A DNA stretch of 64,000 nt from Castellaniella hirudinis_A (GTDB lineage Bacteria; Pseudomonadota; Gammaproteobacteria; Burkholderiales; Burkholderiaceae_B), in assembly GCF_047468865.1 (NCBI RefSeq), contig NZ_JBLGTV010000001.1, positions 671,639 to 735,638 of the forward strand, read 5' to 3'. Below are positions 54,250-61,154 of this stretch, piece by piece (within the stretch, counting starts at the first letter, position 1; each line of letters begins with the position of its first letter). Both the position numbers and the translations under genes were made by a program. The notes beneath the pieces are model-generated. The model worked only from the letters and a program-made list of their open reading frames with translations. It was not told the DNA's origin and did not search any database.

Positions 54250-55599
54250 TCAGTCTCCTGGAAGCTGGAACAAAGGCGCCGCCAGGCGCGCATGCCAATA
54301 AGGATGAAACAGATTGGGGGCCTCATCCCGGCCATCGGCCCGGCGCCGGGGCCGGGAAAACAGACTTTCCGCCGCGCTGCGGGCATGCACCGTCATGCCC
54401 GCCTGGCTGGGCAGCCGGAGCGTCAGGACAAAGCCCGCCGCAGCCTGCGGGCCCTGACCCGGCGCGACGTCCGGGTAATCCGGCAAGCCCCGGGATGCCC
54501 AGGGCTGCCGGTTGGCCAGGGCATAAGAGTTGCCCAGCGGATTGTCCGCCCGGCCCAGCAAATCCCACTCGGTGGCGGCCTGCACCCAACGCCAGAAATC
54601 CTGGTCGGCAAAATTTTCCGGGGGATTGTCCACGTGCTCGCCCGCCATCGCCTGCCCCTCGCCAGCGGGCAGCCAGGCCCAGCCCATGACGTATTCGCGG
54701 TAGTAGCAGCCCACCCACTTATTGGATCGCAAGGCATGAAAGGACTCGGTGTCGCCGGCCTGCCAGCGGCCCTGTTCGTCCAGGGCGGTGCCGCCCCGGC
54801 GCCGCAATTCATGCCGCAGGTGGGGGCAGCGCGCGGAAACGACCCAAGGGCTGCTGGCCGTGTGGTCACGCGGATCCAGGAAACGGTAGAGTTTGGCCAG
54901 ATCCCGCACCAGCGTCGTCAACGGGGCGTCCGCCGGGTGGAAACGCACCAGGCCGGGCCAGGCATCGGCGGACAAGACCGGCTGCAGATCCTGGGCCGGG
55001 ATTTCTGGATAGTGCGCCCGCAGCACGGCCTGAATCGCGGCCATCCGGGCATCCGGCAGGTCGCGCACCAGACTGCGCGCCAATCCCCGGGCATAGTCGT
55101 GCACAAAGGATTCGTGGGCAGCATAGGCCTGGCCCGCCGGGCCGCCGGATCCGGCCTGCAGATCCATGCCCGTGGCGGCGGCGGCCGACAGATAGGCTTG
55201 GCCGTGAGCCGGCCCGAACAGCATGCCGATCAGGTAGGCCGGCGGATTGCCCTGGGCCAGGCGGCCAGCCTGCGTGCCACCGAAATGCGCCCAGCTGCCC
55301 AAGGTGATCAGATGCGCCATGGCCACCTGGTGGGCCAACTGGGCGCGATTCAGGTAAGCCAGGAAATTCAGCGTGCGGGCCTGCACCAGGGCGCCGCTAT
55401 AGGCCGCCGCATCCAGGCCATGCACCATGCGGGTCTTGGCGGCCACCACCTGGCCGCCCGCGAAATAGCGCAACCAGGCCAGGGCCAGCAGGCCCGCCAG
55501 CAGCAGGCCCAGCACTAGCACCTGGCCGCGCTGCCCCCGATGGGGTTGCAACGGCTCGGGATCAGGCCGCGCCGGAAGGAGAATCGCCCGGGCCGCCAT
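54250..55599 (-). CDS. TadG-like pilus assembly protein
   Basis: This 449-residue protein has an N-terminal hydrophobic helix (RGQVLVLGLLLAGLLALAWL, about 25-44), then VAAKTRMVHGLDAAAYSGALVQAR, typical of TadG-like (PF13400) proteins. The large periplasmic part is rich in Trp and His, without a von Willebrand domain I can see. ATG codons at 55620 and 55599 are possible. I prefer 55599, which leaves one base after the pilin stop. Confidence 0.75.
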   Translation of the reverse strand: MAARAILLPARPDPEPLQPHRGQRGQVLVLGLLLAGLLALAWLRYFAGGQVVAAKTRMVHGLDAAAYSGALVQARTLNFLAYLNRAQLAHQVAMAHLITLGSWAHFGGTQAGRLAQGNPPAYLIGMLFGPAHGQAYLSAAAATGMDLQAGSGGPAGQAYAAHESFVHDYARGLARSLVRDLPDARMAAIQAVLRAHYPEIPAQDLQPVLSADAWPGLVRFHPADAPLTTLVRDLAKLYRFLDPRDHTASSPWVVSARCPHLRHELRRRGGTALDEQGRWQAGDTESFHALRSNKWVGCYYREYVMGWAWLPAGEGQAMAGEHVDNPPENFADQDFWRWVQAATEWDLLGRADNPLGNSYALANRQPWASRGLPDYPDVAPGQGPQAAAGFVLTLRLPSQAGMTVHARSAAESLFSRPRRRADGRDEAPNLFHPYWHARLAAPLFQLPGD

Positions 55600-55600
55600 G

Positions 55601-55855
55601 TCACTGTCCCGCCGCCGCATTGCCGGTAAAGGACTTCAAGGTCTTGGCGGCGGTCTGGGCCGCTGCGAACTCGGCCGCGGTCTGCGCCATGCGCGATTGC
55701 TCGGTGCCATCTTCGCCTGCGATTTCACGGGCCATGGCGGCCGTCTGGGCGCGGATCACTTGCCCCAGCAACTGGTAGACGGCGATGGCCGCCACAGCCA
55801 CCAGGGCGACCACGATGATATATTCCACCAATTGATTTAAAAAGAAACCTATCAC
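55601..55855 (-). CDS. Flp-type pilin-like protein, first gene of the tad operon
   Basis: This 84-residue protein has a hydrophobic helix NQLVEYIIVVALVAVAAIAVY with the Glu-Tyr pair (11-12) of Flp pilins, then an Ala/Gln/Thr-rich tail longer than most Flp proteins. The usual Gly before the mature N-terminus is missing at the expected place; the only Gly is residue 3. The GTG start at 55853-55855 has no ribosome site. A TATAAA hexamer (minus strand 55866-55861) ends 5 bases before it, so the message may be nearly leaderless. Confidence 0.72.
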   Translation of the reverse strand: MIGFFLNQLVEYIIVVALVAVAAIAVYQLLGQVIRAQTAAMAREIAGEDGTEQSRMAQTAAEFAAAQTAAKTLKSFTGNAAAGQ

Positions 55856-55965
55856 TTTGATTTATAATCGTTATTTGTCTTTTATTGTCCAATTCATAGC
55901 GTCACCAATGGTGTCATAAGTCGTTGATTCGGCTGAATGTGGTTTGTGATATTGGACAGCCACCG

Positions 55966-55989
55966 GCCCGCCCCAGCGCGGGCTTTTTT
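55966..55989 (+). terminator. Rho-independent terminator at the prophage edge
   Basis: GCCCGC (55966-55971) pairs with GCGGGC (55978-55983), followed by six T residues (55984-55989). It faces rightwards, yet no plus-strand gene ends before it: the pilin gene is on the other strand. The remaining bases from 55856 to 56063 are A+T-rich near the pilin gene and contain no convincing open frame. Confidence 0.7.
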
Positions 55990-56063
55990 GCGTCCCCACC
56001 GGCACGCCCGTCAGTTGCGTCGACCGATCCCGCATGTTGCGATTCCAGGCTTTTGGAGTCGAA

Positions 56064-56432
56064 ATGCAACGAGACAAAATGAGCGAGATTCAGGCCGAAG
56101 ACCGAACCCTGCGCAGTGACGATTTTGGGGCCTGGCAGGTGGCCGCCATGGAATCCGGCATGCCCCCGGCTGAAATCGAGGCCGTGGCCGCCGTGCGCCT
56201 GCGCTTTCTGAGCGCCGCTGCGGTCGTGGACGAAGTGCTGGGCGACACACGCACGCAAACGGCCAGCTTCGCCGCAGCCGCAGCCGCGTTCTGGGAACTG
56301 TATGCGCAGCCGTTCGATGTCACACACCTGCTGTTGATGTCTCGTGACAACAAGCAGATCAATGCATACCGGTACGGCAGCCAGCCGGGCGAGCGAGACT
56401 ATCTGGGATCTGGGTCTGATCTAACTCAGTAG
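56064..56432 (+). CDS. Unrecognised phage protein, 122 residues
   Basis: The ATG at 56064 is preceded by GGAG at good spacing. The protein is acidic and Ala-rich in the middle (FLSAAAVVDEVLGDTRTQTASFAAAAAAFWELY), with a polar C-terminus. No domain is recognised. It lies on the plus strand at the edge of the prophage, followed by an SOS-type box. Confidence 0.6.
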   Translation: MQRDKMSEIQAEDRTLRSDDFGAWQVAAMESGMPPAEIEAVAAVRLRFLSAAAVVDEVLGDTRTQTASFAAAAAAFWELYAQPFDVTHLLLMSRDNKQINAYRYGSQPGERDYLGSGSDLTQ

Positions 56433-56487
56433 CCACGCGCTCGGGAACGATCCTGGCTGTCGAACCTGATGACAGATGCTCCCAAAT

Positions 56488-56507
56488 AACTGTATAAATA
56501 CACAGTT
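56488..56507 (+). promoter_or_regulatory. LexA (SOS) box
   Basis: AACTGTATAAATACACAGTT is a dyad with exact CTGT-N8-ACAG spacing (56490-56505), the LexA consensus shared by gamma- and betaproteobacteria. The inner TATAAA could be the -10 of the promoter. It ends 17 bases before the ATG of the next gene, so that gene is probably SOS-induced. Confidence 0.75.
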
Positions 56508-56524
56508 AATTTAAGGAGTCAGCC

Positions 56525-56821
56525 ATGTACACGATCACCCTTCAAGATGCCCCCGCCGATCTGCCGGAGAAGGCCCGCCAGGAAGCCGAACGCCGGTTTC
56601 AGCGAACCCTTGAACGAGCCTTAGGCGGGCCGGATGCCGTGCTTGCCGCTTACCGGGCCTGGGCTACTGCCGAAGACACGGCAGCAGATGAAATGAGCGC
56701 CGAGGATGTAGCGCTGGCCAAGCGATGGATCGCAGCGGCTACGCGGGCACGGGATGATGCATTTCAGGCCATGGGGGAGACCGAGGCTTGGTTTGAGGTG
56801 CGGGTGGAAAAGCAAGGGTAA
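56525..56821 (+). CDS. SOS-controlled small phage protein, 98 residues
   Basis: A strong AAGGAG ribosome site precedes the ATG. The protein is predicted largely helical and charged (LPEKARQEAERRFQRTLERA), and Trp/Glu-rich near the end. I recognise no domain. The LexA box just upstream suggests expression on DNA damage, like DinI-type or anti-repressor genes of other prophages. That comparison rests on position, not on sequence. Confidence 0.7.
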   Translation: MYTITLQDAPADLPEKARQEAERRFQRTLERALGGPDAVLAAYRAWATAEDTAADEMSAEDVALAKRWIAAATRARDDAFQAMGETEAWFEVRVEKQG

Positions 56822-56922
56822 ATACTGTATTCCCCCATTGACACAATAGCACCAAAGGGGCTATTATTCATACATGGGCAGCGCACTGGGCGCGACCCGA
56901 AAGCCTCAGAGAGGAAACCAAC

Positions 56923-57078
56923 ATGGTAAAGAATATGGATCAGAGGAAGGTTGAAGCGGAAATCGCCAAACTGATGGCCGAAACCGCAAAGATCAACGCA
57001 GAAGCCCGGTGGTATCCGATTGTGGTTGCCGCGGGCCTTTTAGGCGCGGCCATCACATTCACAAAACTCTTTCTCTAA
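56923..57078 (+). CDS. Small phage membrane protein, 51 residues
   Basis: The protein has a charged helix (residues 5-29, EAEIAKLMAETAKINAEARW) followed by one membrane span (WYPIVVAAGLLGAAITFTKL) and ends FL. Such helix-plus-anchor proteins are common in Burkholderiales prophages; function unknown. GAGGAAA lies about 7 bases before the ATG, and a hairpin terminator begins 9 bases after the stop. Confidence 0.75.
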   Translation: MVKNMDQRKVEAEIAKLMAETAKINAEARWYPIVVAAGLLGAAITFTKLFL

Positions 57079-57086
57079 TCATAAAG

Positions 57087-57107
57087 GCCCCGGAAATCGG
57101 GGCTTTT
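57087..57107 (+). terminator. Rho-independent terminator after the small membrane gene
   Basis: GCCCCG (57087-57092) and CGGGGC (57098-57103) pair across GAAAT, followed by four T residues. It ends only 5 bases before the next ATG, so that gene has no room for a normal ribosome site outside the hairpin. Confidence 0.75.
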
Positions 57108-57112
57108 CTATC

Positions 57113-57394
57113 ATGAAAACCATCCAGCACTACATCGCCCCGTCCACGCAAGACCTGTCCGATCTGAAGACTGATCTTGGGTATACCAGCGTGCAGATGG
57201 CCGATCTGGCCGGGGTTTCCGGTGGCAACCAGTGGCGCAAGTACACCGGCGGCGCGACCCCGCGAGAACTCGGGCCGCATTACCTGTTTTTCCTGGCTGC
57301 CCGGCTCGAACTGAGCGACGACGAACTGAGCCGGGTGCTGGACAAAATGCGCGAAATCGGCGGACGGTTTGAGTTCGGGGAATCTGGTTCGTGA
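57113..57394 (+). CDS. Phage helix-turn-helix-like protein, 93 residues
   Basis: The segment LKTDLGYTSVQMADLAGVSGGNQWRKYTGG (about 18-47) looks like an XRE-type helix-turn-helix in which recognition-helix residues are followed by the conserved QWRKYTGG found in a family of small prophage proteins. The C-terminal half (LELSDDELSRVLDKMREIGG) is helical. A DNA-binding role is likely. The ATG lies right behind a terminator with no clear ribosome site. Confidence 0.7.
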   Translation: MKTIQHYIAPSTQDLSDLKTDLGYTSVQMADLAGVSGGNQWRKYTGGATPRELGPHYLFFLAARLELSDDELSRVLDKMREIGGRFEFGESGS

Positions 57395-57531
57395 CGGCCA
57401 TAGCCAACTGATTTTCAGGCTTGGTTGCCACGGTGCGCTGACAACCAGGCGCGGGCATACCCTGGGAGACAGCAGCGGGGTTTGGGGTTAGGATGTGAAC
57501 ATTGTTAATGCTCAATAAAAAGGAATAAATA

Positions 57532-58002
57532 ATGGAAAGCACGTCTGCCGGCCCAACCCAAGGCTTAATAAAACATTGCCTGCAATTCTACTCAACGGGC
57601 GATCGCGCGGCGCGTAACGGAATACCCGCCAATGAGAAACAAGTTACCGAAATTACTGACTTCATTAAACAAGGGCTACTGGTCTTCGCAAACACCAATA
57701 AACTGCCCCTGCGTTCGAATAAGTTATCAAATCTCGCACACGATGAATTCGACCCGAATAACGCAGACGATATAGTCGCTCTCATTTTTGAGGTATTTGT
57801 AGAGCAAAATCAAAATTCGAGAATTTTGCATGATCGCAATGCCTTAATGGGCGAGATAGGGCATCGTGCAAAGATGTACCTCTTTGGCTCGAGCGGCGAG
57901 ATCACTAACAATCGAGCGGACGGAATCCATGAGAAGACCTACGGGGAAGCGAAAAAAAGATATGAGGAAACTCTTGAAAAATTCCATAGACGTCCGTTCT
58001 GA
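57532..58002 (+). CDS. Low-G+C cargo (moron) protein of unknown function
   Basis: This 156-residue protein has no domain I can name. It contains VTEITDFIKQGLLVFANTNKLPLRSNKLSNLAHDE-like helical stretches, an acidic middle and a charged tail rich in Lys and Glu. By hand count, 57541-57960 is about 47% G+C, far below its neighbours. AAGGAAT precedes the ATG, and the upstream 57395-57531 gap is A+T-rich near the gene. These are typical signs of a moron carried by a prophage. Confidence 0.7.
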   Translation: MESTSAGPTQGLIKHCLQFYSTGDRAARNGIPANEKQVTEITDFIKQGLLVFANTNKLPLRSNKLSNLAHDEFDPNNADDIVALIFEVFVEQNQNSRILHDRNALMGEIGHRAKMYLFGSSGEITNNRADGIHEKTYGEAKKRYEETLEKFHRRPF

Positions 58003-58037
58003 GAGCGATTTATTCAATTACGGTGACTCGCCACCCC

Positions 58038-58541
58038 TCACTCCAACCCTCCATACCCCCTTTCGCAAGCCAACCCCGCTATTCGGAGCCGGTCAGCGTA
58101 TCGGCTGATGTCTCGACCAGCTGCGTCCATCCCACTGAGCAGCCCGACGAGCAGATCAAGGGTATCGGCACCTGACTGACCTTGGCCTCCTGCGGCAGCG
58201 GCGGTGTCGCGGGCACGACGTTGTAGCTGGGTAAGCTGCCCGCGCAGCCGGTCAGCAGCAGCACGGGCAGAATCAGCGTCAGCCAGCGCGGCGGCAGTTT
58301 GTGTTTTTGCATCATTGATCACCCCTTCTCTTGCGGCCCAGCGGGCCTGTTCTGTGGTCCTGGCAAGCTGTGTGGCGTCGGCCAGTTGTTGGGCCTGGTC
58401 GCGCTCCATGCCGGCCACAGCGGCATCCCCGCGCCAGCCCTGCACCGTCCACGCCGCAGGCCCGGCCAGCACAGCCCCCAGCAGCAACGCGACGGCGTAG
58501 CCCTTCCACCCGGCCAGCGTCTTGAGCGCGGCGGCGATCAT
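58038..58541 (-). CDS. Rz-like i-spanin
   Basis: This 167-residue inner-membrane spanin has one N-terminal anchor (YAVALLLGAVLAGPAAWTVQG, about 15-35) and a periplasmic coiled coil rich in Ala, Gln and Asp (ERDQAQQLADATQLARTTEQ...DSARAAADRLRGQL). It fuses inner and outer membranes at lysis together with Rz1. The ATG overlaps the endolysin stop (ATGA). Rz1 is nested inside in another frame, as in lambda-type systems. Confidence 0.85.
   Translation of the reverse strand: MIAAALKTLAGWKGYAVALLLGAVLAGPAAWTVQGWRGDAAVAGMERDQAQQLADATQLARTTEQARWAAREGVINDAKTQTAAALADADSARAAADRLRGQLTQLQRRARDTAAAAGGQGQSGADTLDLLVGLLSGMDAAGRDISRYADRLRIAGLACERGYGGLE
58079..58315 (-). CDS. Rz1-like outer-membrane lipoprotein (o-spanin), nested in Rz
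   Basis: This 78-residue product lies wholly within the Rz gene in a different frame. It has a lipoprotein signal with lipobox LLLTGCAGS (Cys24) and a Pro-rich mature part (PSYNVVPATPPLPQEAKVSQVPIP). This layout, an o-spanin embedded in the i-spanin gene, is well known in phages. The two consecutive ATG codons at 58310-58315 leave the exact start open. Confidence 0.8.
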   Translation of the reverse strand: MMQKHKLPPRWLTLILPVLLLTGCAGSLPSYNVVPATPPLPQEAKVSQVPIPLICSSGCSVGWTQLVETSADTLTGSE

Positions 58542-58984
58542 GCGATCACCACAATGCCGCGCTGATACCCCCGGCCCGAGCGCCAGGACAGCACCTCGCG
58601 GCGCATCCGATCCCCTACCCCCAGGTGCACCCAATGCGTTCTGGTCTGCTCGAAAATCAGCTGATCGAATTCCAGCGCGGAATCCGCAATGGCCTGGGCC
58701 ACGGCCTGGTCAGGCCCGAAGCCGGGGCAGTGGAAGTCAGCGGCCAGGCCCTCGCAGTGGCTGGACGTGGCCGAGCCGTCCACGGCAGCATTGAGCGCCG
58801 GCGACCGGTAGCCAGACGTGATGATGATCGGATGGCCCAACAGCGCCCGAACACCTTCCAGCGTGACCGCCAGGACGTGCAGGTTGGCCAGGTGGTGGCG
58901 CGTCGGGGTATTGTCGACACCCAGGCGCCGAGCGGTGTCCGACCGGGTAAATTCGGCCAGGGCAAAGTGTTGTGTCAGTTGCAT
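58538..58984 (-). CDS. Phage endolysin, peptidase M15A family
   Basis: This 148-residue zinc peptidase cuts peptidoglycan peptides. GHPIIITSGYRSPALNAAV, the SSHCEGLAADFHCPG metal site (His and Asp ligands) and THWVHLGV match the M15A endolysin fold. AGGA lies 6 bases before the ATG. It overlaps the Rz start (ATGA) and the end of the upstream small gene. Confidence 0.88.
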   Translation of the reverse strand: MQLTQHFALAEFTRSDTARRLGVDNTPTRHHLANLHVLAVTLEGVRALLGHPIIITSGYRSPALNAAVDGSATSSHCEGLAADFHCPGFGPDQAVAQAIADSALEFDQLIFEQTRTHWVHLGVGDRMRREVLSWRSGRGYQRGIVVIA

Positions 58985-59262
58985 TTGCGAATCCTCCGCT
59001 TGATGTGACGGCGCACCGGACGGCACGCCTTGATCCAGTAGCAGCGGGCGGCCAGGCCCGCCGCCGCGACCGCGAACACGGTTTCCGACCGATCCACCGT
59101 TTCCGGCAGAATCCAACCCCAGGCCGCGCACGCAATCGACGCGAAACACAGGACAATCAGGCTGAATTTGCCCAATACGCCTTCAGCGACGTGTGGCCGC
59201 ATGACGGCCCAGCAGCAGGCCAGCGCAATCAACAGGTGCGCGGATATGAATACGATGACCAT
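58975..59262 (-). CDS. Holin-like small membrane protein, 95 residues
   Basis: The protein has two or three hydrophobic segments (MVIVFISAHLLIALACCWAV, FSLIVLCFASIACAAWGWIL and perhaps VFAVAAAGLAARCYW) and a strongly basic tail (RRHIKRRIRKC). This is the profile of class II holins, but no family was recognised. It overlaps the endolysin gene by 10 bases and the next gene by 1. Confidence 0.7.
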   Translation of the reverse strand: MVIVFISAHLLIALACCWAVMRPHVAEGVLGKFSLIVLCFASIACAAWGWILPETVDRSETVFAVAAAGLAARCYWIKACRPVRRHIKRRIRKCN

Positions 59263-59588
59263 CACGACCCCCGATTGAAAAAACGGCGGACAATATCCTG
59301 GATCAGGCCCCACCAGTCGGCCTTTTGCAAGGTGTGCATGACACCACCCAGGCCCGCCCAGCCGAACAGGCCGACGAGAAATGACATGCCCGGAACCCAC
59401 CCCGGGGGCATGCCGACGAACTCCATGATCGGCCACGTCAGCAGTGCCGCTGATGCCGTCCCTGTGGCCACCATTGCCAAGCGTTGCTGCCAGGTGAAGC
59501 CTTTGACCCACTGCATCGAAAGTGCAGCCCCCAACACCCCGGCGGCCCAAGACCCCAGCGTGGTGCTGTCGATGTCCGGTATTTGCAT
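59262..59588 (-). CDS. Holin-like phage membrane protein, 108 residues
   Basis: The protein has three hydrophobic stretches (about 13-28, 36-54 and 67-84) and an amphipathic C-terminus (WWGLIQDIVRRFFNRG). It is the first gene of the lysis cassette, with AGGAGG upstream of the ATG. Either this or the neighbouring 95-residue protein may be the holin, the other an antiholin. The assignment rests on size and position. Confidence 0.72.
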   Translation of the reverse strand: MQIPDIDSTTLGSWAAGVLGAALSMQWVKGFTWQQRLAMVATGTASAALLTWPIMEFVGMPPGWVPGMSFLVGLFGWAGLGGVMHTLQKADWWGLIQDIVRRFFNRGS

Positions 59589-59605
59589 GCGCCCTCCTTT
59601 CGGGC

Positions 59606-59647
59606 AAAAAAGCCCCCAGCGGGGCGTAAAAAAACCGGCTGGGCCGG
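59606..59647 (-). terminator. Two tandem minus-strand rho-independent terminators
   Basis: Read leftwards, CCGGC/GCCGG (59647-59635, loop of 3) is followed by seven T residues. Then GCCCC/GGGGC (59625-59612, loop of 4) is followed by six T residues. They lie between the lysis cassette and the ClpP-like gene and would stop any minus-strand transcript arriving from the tail genes. Confidence 0.85.
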
Positions 59648-59656
59648 TGTCAGTCT

Positions 59657-59672
59657 GGTGCGCATACGCACC
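59657..59672. repeat. Perfect 16-bp palindromic element upstream of the ClpP-like gene
   Basis: GGTGCG (59657-59662) and CGCACC (59667-59672) flank CATA. It lies 42 bases before the ATG of the protease gene and could be an operator or part of its promoter. No -35/-10 pair was certain. Confidence 0.4.
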
Positions 59673-59713
59673 GCGTGTTACAAGATATCAACGTTTTTTT
59701 TTCGGCCATAGCC

Positions 59714-60334
59714 ATGGATACACCACCCGAACAGCAAGCCGCCACACCCCAGAACGTTCCGTCCGTGCGGCCACACATCATCCACATGGCTTGTCCAGTG
59801 ACACAGACATCGGTGCAGGTCTTGCACAACGTCACGCTTGGAGCGATAGCCCAAGGCGCAACGTCGATTGACTTGAGAATGTCAAGCGAAGGCGGCAATC
59901 TGGCGGCTGGATTTGCTGCCTACGGACTGCTGACATCGCTGCCAATCCCGGTCCATACGCACAACAATGGGAACGTGGAATCAGTTGCCGTATTGATATA
60001 CCTGGCCGGATCAGAGCGCACTGTCGCCGCGCACGGCAGGTTTGTCCTTCACCCCCTGAATTGGGCGCTTGGCAACGGCAGCGTTGATCACAGTCGCCTC
60101 ATCGAGTGGAGCGACAGCCTGAACTTCGACCGGAATAGGTATTGCGCGATCTTCCAACAAGCGACACAGGGCGCTGAGTCTCCGATCGATGTTTTGCAAT
60201 GTCTCAAGAATGAGGCGCTCATTATTGGGCCCGCCGCCGCCCGGGCTGCCGGAATAACTACTCGGGCAGTTTCCACAGATAGCCATACACTTCCCTCTGA
60301 AAATATCGTTCATTGGTGGGTTGATCGGTTCTAA
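59714..60334 (+). CDS. ClpP-fold serine protease-like cargo protein
   Basis: This 206-residue protein resembles the ClpP/SDH crotonase-like proteases. SSEGGNLAAGFAAYGLL corresponds to the ClpP SPGG region. NVESVAVLIYLAGSERTVAAHG carries a Ser at the nucleophile position, and GRFVLHP has the catalytic-type His. No capsid or portal gene adjoins it, so it is not an obvious capsid maturation protease. It is the only plus-strand gene between the minus-strand tail and lysis genes. A GTG at 59675 would add 13 residues; neither start has a ribosome site. Confidence 0.75.
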   Translation: MDTPPEQQAATPQNVPSVRPHIIHMACPVTQTSVQVLHNVTLGAIAQGATSIDLRMSSEGGNLAAGFAAYGLLTSLPIPVHTHNNGNVESVAVLIYLAGSERTVAAHGRFVLHPLNWALGNGSVDHSRLIEWSDSLNFDRNRYCAIFQQATQGAESPIDVLQCLKNEALIIGPAAARAAGITTRAVSTDSHTLPSENIVHWWVDRF

Positions 60335-60729
60335 ACCGGCCAACTTTGCGGCCCAAGCCACCGCACGGCCGGGGGATAAAGCCAGCGCATCCATGCCGGG
60401 GCGTCGGCCAACTCAGCCGCGAACACCGCGACCGAAGCATCCCGCGTCAGGCCCGGTATCTGATGCCGAAACTGACACAGCGCGTCGTGAAAACAAGAAG
60501 CCCGCCAAGCAGCGGGCCTCCCATCGTCCATCAGCGGGCCATCGGGCGGCCCAAGCCATCGGCGGGTGCCGGGGATGCGGATAGCGGGGCTGCAGCCGTC
60601 CCAGGCGTAACCTTCTCGCACGCAGATCAAGCCGTGCTCAATCGTCAGCCAACGGTTGTTGAAACGGATGCTGGCCAGGGCCTGATGTCGGGCGATGGCT
60701 GGGCGGGCCAGGATGTAGCGCCAGGTCAT
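60331..60729 (-). CDS. Phage protein, DUF1353-like
   Basis: This 132-residue protein has DGCSPAIRIPGTRRWLGPPDGP and ASCFHDALCQF, which resemble the DUF1353 family of small phage proteins with a conserved His-Asp pair. Function is unknown. It is convergent with the ClpP-like gene, overlapping it by 4 bases, and its start overlaps the preceding gene's stop (ATGA). Confidence 0.68.
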   Translation of the reverse strand: MTWRYILARPAIARHQALASIRFNNRWLTIEHGLICVREGYAWDGCSPAIRIPGTRRWLGPPDGPLMDDGRPAAWRASCFHDALCQFRHQIPGLTRDASVAVFAAELADAPAWMRWLYPPAVRWLGPQSWPV

Positions 60730-61154
60730 AGATCACCCTCCGGCTGGGGCAGGCCCTTTTGGTAGCGCTCGTTATCGGTCGTGTGCGGGTTCAGGACGTC
60801 GGCCTGGATTTCCGGGGTCAGCGCCTCGATGGTCGTGCCCAGATAGCCCACAAACTGCTGCACGTCGGGCCGATTCAGGTCGATGTATTTGCGCACCTGG
60901 GTATCTCGCACCAGGGCTTGCACCGTGGGATCAGCAGACGCCAGCACCGGGATTTTTGCTGCGCCGAACCGGTCGTAGAACGCGCCGACTTCGATCCATT
61001 GATATTCGGGACCAGCCTTGTCCCAGGTAAAAACCTCGGGTTCGGGCTCGGGCACCAAGAGGTAGGTCCCAGGATATTTGGATTCAACATACGGCTCGTC
61101 GGCAACGATCGTGTTGATGACGGTTTCGCCGTCCAGGATTTGATAAGTGCCCAT
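60726..61154 (-). CDS. Phage tail-associated protein, 142 residues, unassigned
   Basis: The protein begins GTYQILDGETVINTIVADEP and has a VPEPEPEVF stretch. It is largely soluble and acidic, without transmembrane segments. It lies directly behind the glycine-rich fibre gene (TAATG overlap), the usual place for tail-fibre assembly or accessory proteins. That role is inferred from position only. Confidence 0.6.
   Translation of the reverse strand: MGTYQILDGETVINTIVADEPYVESKYPGTYLLVPEPEPEVFTWDKAGPEYQWIEVGAFYDRFGAAKIPVLASADPTVQALVRDTQVRKYIDLNRPDVQQFVGYLGTTIEALTPEIQADVLNPHTTDNERYQKGLPQPEGDL

Noticed and set aside
55871..56077. A 68-residue minus-strand frame upstream of the pilin gene
   Set aside because: It has no ribosome site or domain and crosses a terminator; more likely non-coding boundary sequence.
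60011..60394. A 127-residue minus-strand frame opposite the ClpP-like gene
   Set aside because: It overlaps both the ClpP-like gene and the DUF1353-like gene; the ClpP fold motifs favour the plus strand. A real antisense gene cannot be fully excluded.
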